Source: Serpula lacrymans var. lacrymans S7.9 (lineage: Eukaryota > Basidiomycota > Agaricomycetes > Boletales > Serpulaceae). Taken from it: a stretch of DNA of 64,000 bases. Shown piece by piece: positions 48,961 to 60,085 of the stretch; the first letter of the stretch is position 1, and every line of letters starts with the position of its first letter. The notes beneath the pieces were generated by a model, which saw only the letters and a list, made by a program, of their open reading frames with translations, did not search any database and was not told where the DNA came from. Both the position numbers and the translations under genes were made by a program. The DNA lies in contig NW_006763301.1 in the NCBI RefSeq assembly GCF_000218685.1, positions 248,001 to 312,000 on the forward strand, given 5' to 3'.

Positions 48961-50261
48961 ATGTCTGTCAGGAAAACTGCATCCGCTGCGAAACCGGTCA
49001 AGAAAATCGCCTCAAGGCCCGCGGCTACTCATCCAAGCTGGATTGACATGATAAAGGTGTGTAAAAGTACCTACTTTAGCTATCCAAGGTTTCTTGTAGT
49101 CCCCCCTCGCTGCTGAAGGTGTGTCCATGCGTGAATAAGATGTCTGTGCGCTATCTCCCAAAAAAGGCAGGGCGCAGGGCATGTGTATTTCCCGTGCTAC
49201 AAGTGGGGCGAGTGGATTCAAAGCGTCTTCAATGCATTGCCAATGGCGCTTCCGTTCTCTTAGCTATGCAGAATCCCTGTTGATGGTTTCCTCTAATATG
49301 TTCTATTGTTAAATAGGAGTGTATTTCTGCTAACCCGGACGACGCTCGCTCCGGTGTTTCCCGTCCTCAAATTAAGAAGTAAGTCGATGCCTTATCTTTT
49401 CTAGGTCAAAGCAGCTACTGAGCAGCCGAAAGGTATGTCGAGGACAAGTATAAACTCCAGATTGGCAATGCCCAGAACACGCAATTGAGCAAGGCAATTG
49501 CCACTGGCGCCGAAAAAGGCGCATTCCTCCTACCCAAAGGTGACTATGCAAAGCAGCGCAGATCCCTATCGTTCTAACAACAAATTCCCTTGAAGGACCT
49601 TCCGGCCGAGTCAAGCTTCCTCCCAAACACGTTAAAACCGATACTTCTGCTACTAAAGAGGTAAATCCCCTATCTTATTTCTTCTCGTTTTCTGTTACTT
49701 AGATTTACTTAGAACAAGCCTGCATCAAAGACCGTAGCAAAGCCTACAGCAAAGGCTGCTGTCAAACCGAAGGCTGCAAAGACCGCTTCGGCGAAAGCTA
49801 CCACCGCTAAGAAGCCCGCAGCGAAACCTAAGGCCACTACGGCTACCAAGGCGGCCCCAGCAAAGAAGCCAGCTGCCACCAAAGCTGCACCTAAAGCTGC
49901 TGCCGCAAAATCTGTACCCACGAAAGCGAAAACCACTGCCCCACCGAAAAAGACTTTGGCAGGGAAGAAGACTGCCCCCGTAAAGAAGACTACCACTGCG
50001 GCCAAGAGAGGTTCTGCTAAGAAGGTTGGCCGGTCAACATTCCTTATAAAACATACCTCATTATCATTTTTCAGGCTGTCACCGGATCTTCTGCCTCTGC
50101 CAAGGCAAAGGTCGCAGCTAAAAGGACACCAGCGAAGAAGGTTGCTCCTAAAGCTTCGGCCTCAACAACAAGTAAGAGAAAGGTGTGTCATGAACCAGAA
50201 TTTTCTTACTGTTCTGGTATTCAACGTTTGCATTTTCTGTTAGACTACCAAGAGAGCGTAG
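48961..50261 (+). CDS. Linker histone H1
   Basis: The product begins MSVRKTASAAKPVKKIASRP and has the globular winged-helix domain HPSWIDMIKECISANPDDAR, SGVSRPQIKKYVEDKYKLQI, GNAQNTQLSKAIATGAEKGA and FLLPKGPSGRVKLPP. A long tail of Lys, Ala, Thr and Pro follows (TKAAPAKKPAATKAAPKAA and similar), ending STTSKRKTTKRA. H1 binds linker DNA at the nucleosome entry and exit site and compacts chromatin. Five introns break it, unlike metazoan H1 genes, so it is expected to be polyadenylated; the last exon is only 20 nt and ends in TAG at 50259-50261. The acceptor TGTTAG just before it is clear. Confidence 0.94.
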
Positions 50262-50832
50262 TTTCTTTCTTCAACACCTCCACTGTCGCTGTTTGTCTTA
50301 TTGTGATATACACGTCTCTCCGTCGTCGATCTTATGGTATAAGTAGGACTATGTTTTCTTCATTTATTCTGTCTTACCTACTTTATCCACTGTGGTCTCA
50401 TACATGTGGCTTTATTGTCTGTTACATCCAGAGGTCTTTTGTTGTACGACTGAATTACTGCCCTATATCTCTTTCCCATTTTTTATTTCTTTATTTGTGA
50501 GTCTCGCTTTGTATTATATTTTATTGCCGCGAGTAGTGTATGTCCTGCTGCTAGAAATCGAACAACTATATTCTCACAACAATCAAAATAAGGTTGGAGT
50601 GATACTAACATCGCCAGAGAAGATCATCAACAGTGGACTGAGCTTAGAAGCGCAATCCATGTCTAAGATTCCGAATTCACACTAAATTGGAGGGATGCTG
50701 GACATGGCTTGGATGTTGGAATCGTGTGTTTTTATAGATTTCGTGGTATACAAATTGCGTAACGATAGATTATATTACTAGAGTTTGACCGTGCCAGGTA
50801 CAAACATCCTCTTCCCGACCCACAGCCCTTGG
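50262..50832. other. Convergent intergenic stretch
   Basis: 571 bp between the H1 stop and the P450 stop, AT-rich, with 3' UTRs only. The open frames across it are rich in Phe, Leu and Tyr and are noise from T-rich DNA. Confidence 0.45.
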
Positions 50833-53174
50833 TTATTCTACGAGGGATATTTTCAGCGGGAGTTGTGGTCGTCCACTTTGGCCTTCGATCATGGGAAGCA
50901 TAAATAAGGCTGCTACACGGCGCACGCGACGTGCGTCGTCTGTTAATGCGAACTCAAAGTTGCTAATGAGTTCTACGAGGATGGTGTGTAACTGGACCAA
51001 GCTAGTATAGAGAAGCAAGGGGGTAAATGCGAATTCGGTTTGAGGCTGCAGAAAACAATTCATACGCAAAATGCCAGCCTATGCATGCGTGTGGCCCAGA
51101 GCCGAACGACATACTATATGAATGAGTAAAGTTAGTGAGAGGCGACGTTTAGGTTTAGTGATGATCAACACCCACAGGTTTTCAAGGACCCCGACGCTGG
51201 TCCCATCGTATTTGCAGATTGAGCCGTCTAACCATCGCTCGGGTCGGTAAAGTTGGGCATCTTGTCCCCATAGTTCTCGCAGCCTGTCAGTCATTAGCCC
51301 TCGACAATGACTAAAGGGTAGGTCCAAGACGGCCATTTACCTGTTATAGCCTGCGATGGAGACGATAACTCTCATCCCCTTTGGCACCGGTATTTCGTTG
51401 ATGACTCTACCAGATGCAGTCGTTACCGGCCTTGATAGAGGGATGACATCGTCCTCGGTTGCCGTACGAAACATGTGCGAAAATACGGCATGGAACCGTA
51501 ACGTTTCCTGATGGTACAAGAAAAGATGACCTTCAGTTCAAAACAAGACTCTCACGTCGTGCACCACGGGAGCAATCCCACCTTGATCACGGCGCCTAGA
51601 TAGGGGAGGGCCTCCATATCCTGCATCGACATCTCGGCTTGTCCCCGAGAGTATGCTGCCGCTTGGCCGCGTTGGATCTCTCTGCGCAGCTTTGTCTGCA
51701 TTTCCGGGTGCCTAGACAGCTCAAGAAGTACCCAGGTGAGAGTGTTTGATGTTGTCTCGTGGCCGGCTCCCATGATCGTCCTACCGCCAAACTAGTCAAA
51801 ACCCTGTCAATCGTCATTGATAAAAGAGGCATTCTCACCGGAACTCGGCAAGTAATTCTTCATCCGACAGTTTTGTACGTTCGTTCTGAGATAGATTTGC
51901 CTTGACTGGAGAATATGTTATATGAATCATGTGTGAAGATGCATGATGGGACTGATTTCATTGTTCTGCGCTCACCGATTAAGCTTAATACATCTCGACC
52001 TGCTTTGCCTTGCTGCAATGCACGCCCTTTGGCATCAATCAGCTCTCGTGCGATGCTATCACATAGTTCTCCGTGTTTCTTGAACCGTTTGATGCCCGCT
52101 AGGGGAAGACTGGTAGCTAATTTTAGTAATGGGCCTGGAATGCGGCCCATGATACCGTGTTGCACCAGAAGTGTGCCATTTGTTGGGAGACCGAACCCCT
52201 CCACCCTGCAAGGAAGTATTTGGTTGCAGATCATCGTTTACAAATTGGAAAAACAATACAAACAGGAAGTTCGTAAAGGAAGTGGCTAGCGCGTTGCCCT
52301 TTCGTTCTAGGATACCAAAATCGTATTCGAATGCGGCTGCATGAATTATAGTTATTCGAAACCTCGGCTCTTGAAATGATAACACACCTTTCCCCACAGC
52401 ATCTAAAGTCGCTAGTGTTGCCTCGTTTAAGACATCATAAACGATGGTACCGTCTCTCGAGTCGATTAGAGCGTCCTTCCAGTTTATCACAAGCTACACT
52501 ACGCCTTAGAGAGCCAAGATGGTCACAAACAAAAATGGGCAAACTTTCTGGATGTTCTCGCGGAACATTGGCATAAGATCCCTCATTTCACGATTTCCAA
52601 AAGCAGGGAGTAGTACCCTCCGTTGCCGTTGATGCTCGTCACCTTTATCAAAATATATCGGTACCGGACCCACCTTTGACCGAAGATTGTGATGGACATA
52701 CCTTCAACGGAAACAAGCCCCTTGCCGAGACTGAGGACGAGGGTGATCAGTCTATCATGCGGTTTGGCGAAACGATATTTGGTGGTACCGAGGACGTATT
52801 GGATGCCTTTAGGATCCATTAATAGCAAGTTGTCCTCCTGCAAGGTAGGAGTTAGTGATGCTACGGCGGCCGTTTGCACAGCCATTAGCGACGCGTACAC
52901 CAAACGAGCTCTTGATCCGCATCGTTTCCCCATACATCTCTTGCAACTTGAAGTCTTCTTCACCGATGTCATCCTGGAATAACTGGCGAAGGTTTCCTGT
53001 CAGGGTGTCAGCAAAGGACCTATGAAAAGATTTTATCGATTACCAAGTAAGAACGATTCAGGTTGGGGACCGGGCAAATGTGAGATGGATATGCGGCGAT
53101 ATCTGCTGATCGCAAAGCGCAGCACGAAAAAGAGGAAGAAAGTGGCAAGGGCGTAAAGTTGTACATTATCCATG
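50833..53174 (-). CDS. Cytochrome P450 monooxygenase
   Basis: The first exon begins MDNVQLYALATFFLFFVLRF, an ER membrane anchor, then RISISHLPGPQPESFLLG with the proline hinge. The core shows HRRILLPAFGNREMRDLMPM (C-helix side), the I-helix MGAGHETTSNTLTWVLLEL with A-G-H-E-T-T, the K-helix E-x-x-R in KETLRFHAVFSHMFR, YRPERWLDG and the heme loop FGSGPHACIGWHFA with the Cys ligand. The end is LHTILVELISNFEFALTDDA and ISLVE. All P450 hallmark motifs are intact, so it is probably active. The family (CYP number) cannot be set by eye; the order of motifs and size of about 500 residues are typical of basidiomycete microsomal P450s. It uses many exons. No biosynthetic gene cluster surrounds it. Confidence 0.92.
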
Positions 53175-54627
53175 GTGGGCTGGACGGTAAATCAAAAGAG
53201 GTGACGATCCATGGGCCGGTTACTTTTTATACGCCCCTGTTTATTTGAGGAATGCTATACATAATGGTTGTGGTATGTCAAGATGGGGAAACGGCGGTTA
53301 CAGGTCCCAAGTTCAGTCAAGGAAGCAGAGGAAGGGTATTGACATGTCGGCACCTTTTTAAGATACGGCAACAGGTGAGATTCCTGAGACAATGGGGAGA
53401 AGAGGGGTGCAATTAGGAGAGTATACCGATGGCCGAAGCAGATTGCATCGCAGCCGTGAAATGGTGTAGCGCTGATTCGCTGGGTGTACGTGGCCACACA
53501 TGCGGCAAGCTGGGCACGAGAATTGAGAATAGAACAAGGAATGGACTAACCGTCTAATTACGGGACCACTGGGAAAGAGAAACCCATTAGGAAAGACGGA
53601 AGTGGAGAGGTAACTTCCAAGTTGGCACTGATTGAGCTCTGGGGAACAAAAGACGAGAAAGTGATAGATAGATTAGAAAGTGGTTGGCAAGCTTGCGATA
53701 GTCCCGGGGTTTCGCACACAACACGAGGCACACGTGGGCTATTGCTGCATGGTAGATTGATGAGGCGAGGATGTATTTAGAGATAGGAAGGAGTAAAGGA
53801 ACGAAAGAAAGTAGTCATTTGAGTGGTGTTTACATTGACGTGCGGGGGTGCGGACGCGAGGGAAGATTAAGGTGAAGCGAAGGGCGGAAATGACGGTGAC
53901 AGGGTATGTTGTGAATGAAAGTGGGGGGTGAATAACGTTGGATTGAATGACAGCCCCGCATACGGTGATCAGCGGTGGAGAATGGGTGGCTCAGGGTCTG
54001 ATAGGAGAACCGGGAGTTACAGCGGACTGATGCGGCAATCTAATTCACACAGATTGGTTGCCGACCCTCTTTAGGCTTTGAATGCCGGTACCTGCCTCGA
54101 CTTTGATTACCGCTTCCGGCTATTCACTCATCATCCTGACATGCGCGCAATCCGCCATTCGTCAATCCTCCTTGTTCTCCTCCGTGCAAGACTCTACCTT
54201 CATGGGAATAGCCCTATCGCTGCGAATAGACACTCCTCATCTCTGGCACAGCGTTTCCTAGGGGAGCGCCAGATGAGTTAACCCACTGGGAAACCCAGTT
54301 CAGTCTCAGTCGTGTCACTGTACTCTGCGAGCCTTGAACGTTTGAACTCTTCGCGCCTACCACAGCAACCGACCGCGCGCGCAACGACTCTTCCTATCGC
54401 ACTGATGTGATCACGCCCCCTGATGGTGATTTCGACAGAGAACATCACGTGACCTTGCCCGTATCTGCCACGGTAGCTTCGCTCGCAGCCTGAGCGCACC
54501 GTTCCACACTGTACCATCGTTAGAACACGCCTGAGCCAACGTGGCACAGGCCCTCTCTTGACCCTCTTTCTCTTCTTGAATTTGACAGGGGACCAGCTCC
54601 ACTAGCATACCCTACTGCCTTGGACCC
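53175..54627. promoter_or_regulatory. Long divergent intergenic region, P450/EI24
   Basis: 1.45 kb with opposite starts on each side. The strand shown is purine-rich from about 53280 to 53950. CACGTG boxes occur near 53730 (ACACGTGGG) and 54446 (ATCACGTGACC), candidates for bHLH factors. No supported gene is present; I found no tRNA. Confidence 0.4.
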
Positions 54628-56238
54628 ATGTCGAGACCAGCAATACGTCCAAAGGCCGTCCCATCCGACTACTACCCTGTTACCTTTACCCACTCTCATA
54701 AACAACAGCAGTCTTCTAGGTCTTTATACCCAACATTCCTGTCTCTTTCAGACACCCTCAAGCTACAATCGCTGCATGCATGGAAAGGTTTGGTGGCGGC
54801 TTTCAGATGGGACATCGTCGTCACGACTGTAAGAAGGTATTGTCTGGCCTGTCCAGCCTTATCGTATTCACCTACAAGTTCTTCGACAGCGACCCTGAGA
54901 TCCGTTCTAATGTCTTGAAATCTCTTCTTCTTAATACCGTTTCCTTGACTTCAATATACATGTTCGACCTGCTCCTTCATCCTCTCTTACGCGACCATCC
55001 AAGCTGGCTACATCGCAATGTTGGGTGGTTCTACCAGATTCTTTGGCTGCTTCCGGTAGTGGGTGCATCGTTATATCTAAATGTCAGTGCTTCCCCTTTG
55101 ACCCTGCCAGTTTGATATCAGATCCGTGATAAATACCTTCAATGTTGGCGTGTAGTACATTGATTACTTATAATTATCTAACTAGGGCTCGTGGTGCAAT
55201 CTCATTGCAAAGCGCACTCTTGTTCTTCAGCACGGAACTCGTGCCGCGCAGCAGCAGCCCGTCTCGTACAATGGCCTGCTTAACACGCTGGCCACCTCCG
55301 CGTACCGAGCAGTAATGGTCTTTACCTCTGTCGTCGTATCGTTTGCTATTGGATCCGTGCCATATCTCGGACAGTTTGCAAGTTTCGCATTCATGTGTTG
55401 GGTCGACGCGTAAGTAGCCACTTGTATCCCCCCCTTTTGAAATGCATTCAAATTTTACCGGAATGAAAAGTTATTATTGCTTCGAGTGAGTCGTGTTCCC
55501 CAAGATATTCACTGTTGCGTTCTCAGTTATCGCCTTGCTTCTTGCAGATTTATTTGGGTTGCCCGTGGGTTATCGCTCTCACGACGAGTGCGACATCTCG
55601 AAGAACGATGGGCTTTCTATTTTGCGTTTGGTTAGTACATTCTCTCACACCACGTATTCCTCCGTCCTTGAGCTATTTTGACTCACCGCTCTATAGGCCT
55701 CCCCTCCGCCGCAATCTGTACATGGGGCAGCGGACTAGCCAACGCGGCGCTTTTCGCCCTCATGTTTCCCGCTGTAAGCTATTCCCTGTACTGTCCCCCT
55801 GCTGACACCTCACATATGTTCTGTCCCCTCTCCAAGTTCATCATCATGGCCATGCATGCCCGTCCAGTGCCACAAGATCCCTACAACCCAACGTCAGCCG
55901 CGCGCGACTCGCCTGACGCGACACGCTACCCGTCACCACTCGTTCCCATCCGCATTCCTATCTTTTCAGTAGTTATATGGCTCAACGATCTGATCGTGAG
56001 AGTTCTGAGCGTGGGTGGGGGAAGCGGTGCGAAGGCTGCAAAGGGCCATAGGAGTGCCTTGAGTGATGGAGCCGAACAAGCGGAGGAGGGTGCAGGGATC
56101 GAGCTAAGTCCAGTCAAGGAGACTATAAGAGCTCCCACCGCTCCCAAGCGATCTACAACGGCTACTAGGTATGATACCCGGAGTGTTAGTAGTAGTGCTA
56201 CACGGGCATTAAACAATGCACGACGGAAATTGGATTAG
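54628..56238 (+). CDS. EI24: EI24 family multi-spanning ER membrane protein
   Basis: The product starts MSRPAIRPKAVPSDYYPVTF. The conserved part is LQSLHAWKGLVAAFRWDIVV TTVR, then a 53-nt intron (donor GTATTG, acceptor GACAG) to SDPEIRSNVLKSLLLNTVSL TSIYMFDLLLHPLL. More helices follow: WFYQILWLLPVVGASLYLN, YRAVMVFTSVVVSFAIGSVP, LGQFASFAFMCWVDA, and an EI24-type YYCFE after another intron. The last exons carry PIRIPIFSVVIWLNDLIVRV and a basic Ser-rich cytosolic tail ending NNARRKLD. EI24 is a p53-induced ER protein tied to autophagy and bulk membrane traffic in animals; the fungal form has no settled function. Convergent with SEN34. Confidence 0.82.
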
Positions 56239-56588
56239 GAAGGTCCATCGCCAAGGATGACGGATTGACTCTGCACATGTTTCTTAACTCTATCTCAACT
56301 CTATCATACAGCTTTCACTTGTTCAGTAACCCCTCCTTTTGATTAATGGATGGATAACGTGTATATTTATTTAGGTTTTATGATATCTCTGGTTCGTGTG
56401 TAGCGGTGGTGTTCCCCCGAGCCCGAGCCCGAACGTGAGCCCGAGACAGCTGTCGCCCGAGGGTACAATGAAACTACACGCGGTAGTGCCAAGGCCCGCA
56501 ATCTCCCATCCGCCGAGAAAAGAATGAGAAGGCCCATCAGAAAGGATGACAGCTTTTTCTCAAATAGAAGTAGTAAAAGCAGTACCAC
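56239..56588. repeat. Convergent intergenic stretch with short GCCCGA repeat
   Basis: 350 bp between the EI24 stop and the SEN34 stop. At 56416-56444 the hexamer GAGCCC is repeated imperfectly about four times. No gene is supported. Confidence 0.45.
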
Positions 56589-57731
56589 TCAACCGAAGCC
56601 TGCCCACTCGATAGAGAAAAACTCTACTTCTTTCTTTTCGTCATCCCATTGACACAACAGGTGTGCCTTTTTAGTACCAGTCCCGAGTCGACCGTGAGCG
56701 ACTATTTCCATGGGACGGAGGACAGCAGTTGAGGATTCTATGACTGTTGCGACGAAGTGTGAATGATATCGCAGTGGGTCACCTACCAAGCGTCATCAAG
56801 GCACATAATCAGAGAGGAAATATCAAAACGAGAGAGGGCGCGAGGTGCGAACCGGGATAAACCAAGAAATCACCGCCGAATTTAATCCCCCCGCCCATGA
56901 AATAGCCCTGCTCGAGCAGACCGCGAAAGACGCCGCATCGAGCACGCTCAGCGAGGGTTGAGGGGTACTCCCATATTCCAGCTTCCTTTGCTGCAGCTAG
57001 CGTTGGGTAGAAGTGCTCAGAAGAAACATACCACCCTAAGGAGGAGGAAGGTCCAGGGATCTGCACGGCATAGGGAGTGTCAGAAGACGAAGCAGGATTG
57101 GGGGGCTGAGACGCAGAGACGTCTTGATTCGGCCGGGATGAGGGCTCGTCGGATGGTGCATTGAACAGTGAGATGTCTGTAGGATCTGATGTGTTAGCCT
57201 TTTCTTGCGCACGGCGGCTCTCGCGCTCTTTCCGTTTACGGATCGCATCCTCAGACATGGCACGACCGAAAGTTGCGGCCTCCTTCACTTCTTTTTCTTG
57301 CGCGAGGGAAATCTGACGCTTGATATCATCGACTCTCTGAGTGTTCCAGCGCTGCATCGATGAGGTTGAAGGATCGTGATGAGCAACTGAATCGTCAACG
57401 AGAACGGCAAGTTCTGCACGGTGGCATCAGTCTCTGTGGGGCGCGTAAGGTAGTGCGTGCGTGCTTACCACTCTCGACAAGAAAGGCCACCTCCTCTGGC
57501 ATCAACAACAACGGTACGCCTAAGAACACATTCTGCTGGGAAAGATGGGGCAGAGTGCCAGCCAAGATCCCGCAGATATGGTGTTTGGATCGAAGAGTTG
57601 CGATATCTGCCCTTGTCCGGCGTAAGACTGATATCAGGTACGACAAACGTATATTCCTTACCGTCCACATCCCACACATAAGCCTTGCAATTCGAGACGC
57701 GAAGAGGTATTCGACTTTCGAGTTCGACCAT
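56589..57731 (-). CDS. SEN34: tRNA-splicing endonuclease catalytic subunit SEN34
   Basis: The start MVELESRIPLRVSNCKAYVW DVD joins via a donor GTAAGG to VLRRTRADIATLRSKHHICG, ILAGTLPHLSQQNVFLGVPL and LLMPEEVAFLVES, the SEN34 N-terminal domain. A second intron leads to LAVLVDDSVAHH and a charged helix MQRWNTQRVDDIKRQISLAQ. The catalytic domain is YFMGGGIKFGGDFLVYPGDP, RYHSHFVATVIESS, PMEIVAHGRLGTGTKKAHLL and VEFFSIEWAGFG: Tyr in the YPGDP loop, His in RYHSHF and Lys in the TKK motif form the expected catalytic triad. SEN34 cuts the 3' splice site of pre-tRNA introns, within the SEN2/15/34/54 complex. It has the family's usual size, near 300 residues, and is head to head with the IAH1-like gene. 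Confidence 0.95.
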
Positions 57732-58105
57732 AGGATCAAAGGAGCGGAACTTCCCGAAATGGTATTTTCTCCCTTGGGACAGCACGGAATTTGCCCGGTA
57801 TTTTCCCGAGATGCTAGCAACTGCACACTGACAGTGACAGTGAGTTTTTATCTTGGTTTTATTTGTGAAATCCCCGTGTACTATGTATAGGTTTTGATCC
57901 TCCTGTTAAATAGGGGAATCACAAAGGAATACGCGCTGTTCAAGATATCCGGCTTCCCACCGACTAACCACGGAGTAGAGTTGCGCTAGGTGAGCATAGT
58001 ATATCGCAATCATCCTTACAGATCGTCTGAAATGTTGACATGATTGCTAGATCTTAACTTTATATCTGTGTAGAGCTTAAAAACATACCCCGAACTACTA
58101 TCGAC
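57732..58105. promoter_or_regulatory. Divergent promoter SEN34/IAH1-like
   Basis: 374 bp between opposite ATGs. No TATA box near either start is convincing. Confidence 0.4.
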
Positions 58106-59098
58106 ATGGCTGCGAACGTTCAGGATGCTATCATGCTTCTAGGAGATTCGTTAACCCAGGGAGGCTGGGAACCCAATGCTTTTGCTCAGCGATTATCCTG
58201 CAAGTTGCTCTTTCGCCCTAGATCAAAGATGGTCTCTTATCGCATCACTCTGTAGATGTCTACGCCCGTAAACTGGACGTCATTAATCGTGGGTTCGGTG
58301 GCTACCAGACCGATTGGGCTATCCCTGTTTTTGAACAGGTATGTTATCTTTCCAGGATTTTTTTTCTGCGGTGATATATTACTAAATTATGTGGTTATCT
58401 GCATTGATATATGTAGGTATTCGCAAAGCAGCATGAGCAACAGCACGTCCCCAAAGTTCGCATTCTCACCATCTGGTATGGTGCCAACGATGCTTCACCT
58501 GCTCCCAGTCCCCAACACGTCCCTCGGGACAGATTCAAAGCCAATCTCAGTCACCTGGTCCAGATGGTTACGTCGCCTACATCGGCGCACTACTCTCCGG
58601 ATACTCGCATTATTCTTATTACACCCCCGCCTGTGAACACTTATCAGTGGGACAGCCGCGTGTTTGACGTGACTAAATCGTATGCGGAGGCCGTTAAGGA
58701 AGTCGGGCTGAAGGAAGAGTTGCCTGTTGCTGATATCTGGACGTCTATTTGGGAAGCCGCCGGGAAGGATGAAAAATCATTGTCGAAATATTTGTCCGAC
58801 GGCCTCCATCTTACCGCTGAAGGCTACGACGTGCGTTTCAAGTTTCATTAAGCTTGGGTATGATGACTAAAATGGCACGATGGATTGAACAGATCGTTTT
58901 CACCTCGCTGATCAAGATCATCGGTGAAAAATACCCTGAAGTGCACTATGACAAGTTGCAAAACGTGTTCCTGCCGTAGGTGCTCTCGAGATAATACAGT
59001 TTACGTCTTCTTACACGTCCTCTGAACGCAGGTGGGATAGCGTTGATTTTGCGAATCCCCGTTCGACGCTTGGGAAGAGAGATGCGATGCTGGCGTGA
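58106..59098 (+). CDS. IAH1: GDSL (SGNH) esterase, IAH1-like
   Basis: The product starts MAANVQDAIMLLGDSLTQGG with the catalytic Ser in GDSLTQ (block I). Later exons have INRGFGGYQTDWAIPVFEQ (block II Gly), LTIWYGANDASP (block III Asn) and DGLHLTAEGYD with the Asp-x-x-His pair (block V), then IVFTSLIKIIGEKYPEVHY and RWDSVDFANPRSTLGKRDAM. The order matches yeast Iah1, isoamyl acetate-hydrolysing esterase, and human IAH1. The enzyme is cytosolic; its true substrate here is not known. The first intron (58200-58255) uses a GC donor (TCCT, then GCAAGT) with a TAG acceptor; splicing it reads LSYVYARKLDVINRG. Six introns or so. Stop TGA at 59096-59098. Confidence 0.93.
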
Positions 59099-60085
59099 CT
59101 GGTTTGAAATACGTGAAGTTGTAGTGACTAAGAATGTTATGTACCGAAGTAACCTGTAAGACTAGTGGAATGTTGAGTGGAATTGTGGCCAGGAAGTGGA
59201 GTATGGCCGGAAATGGCAGGAGTTCATTATGATGGATCAAACGGACCGGGCTGGTTCGACGTGGCTCGCTGGCGTCAAGGTGACGATGAAACAAAAGCGG
59301 TCACGTGATGAAAACGAACGTTGAGCAAAGGAAGGGCAAACAAGAAATAGCCGTCAAATAATACTTGAGCTCCTGCGACGACATATTGCACCGGAGGACA
59401 GCGCGGATATTCACTAGCAAGGTCTTTTTGGAAAAGACGAGGACTGCATATTATATATTTTCTGGTATGTGTCGAGGGAGAGAAAGAAGCGCGGGGCTGA
59501 CTGTTCGGGATAGGCAGTGGACCCACAACTGTCCACAACAGAGTTTGCGTAACCTTCCTGTTCAAATTCCCCGTGAGAATGCCTTCGAGCCTTTCTTTGA
59601 CCAACTTGTTGGTGCTTCAACCGTCAGACGCTAAAACACGTTTTTCTTTGTTTCTCTCCAGGCGCGGCCTCCTCCGTCAACACATTCCTTACGCCCAGGT
59701 GAGCTTCTCTGTCCACCTTTGCATGCCACCACCACACGGCCCGTGCCGGTATGTTTCGACTGGTGGACGTATGTCCTTCTTTGGCGAACAATGAAACATA
59801 CCACGCGCGTCTCATACGGCTATGTCAGATTCAGACCTATCAGTGCTAATATTCATTATCGTCGTTCTTACAGTCCAGTTGTTTTAAAATTAAACCCCTG
59901 GCCACGACCCAAACCTTCGGGCCACCTTCCTCGGTCTGTCCTCCTATTTCTGTTCCTGTCTCTCTCTCTCACCTTCAACTTGGTTGTATACTTCAAACTG
60001 CGTCGCGTGTACCATTACCTTCACGTCCCTCACGCTCTACAATACACCTGCATCGGCCTACCGTCCCACTTGTTCTATCACCATC
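59099..60085. other. Intergenic region upstream of CDC25
   Basis: 987 bp on the + side of CDC25. A GTCACGTGATG box lies near 59301, with further pyrimidine-rich tracts before the CDC25 start. No gene in it is supported; the CDC25 frame stays open upstream of the chosen ATG to 59984 but with unlikely sequence. Confidence 0.4.

Noticed and set aside
49709..50005. Minus-strand frame rich in Ala, Phe and Val over histone H1
   Set aside because: It is the antisense of the Lys/Ala repeats of the H1 tail.
50183..50685. Hydrophobic + frames after H1
   Set aside because: They lie in the T-rich 3' region of H1 and begin inside its last intron; not supported as membrane proteins.
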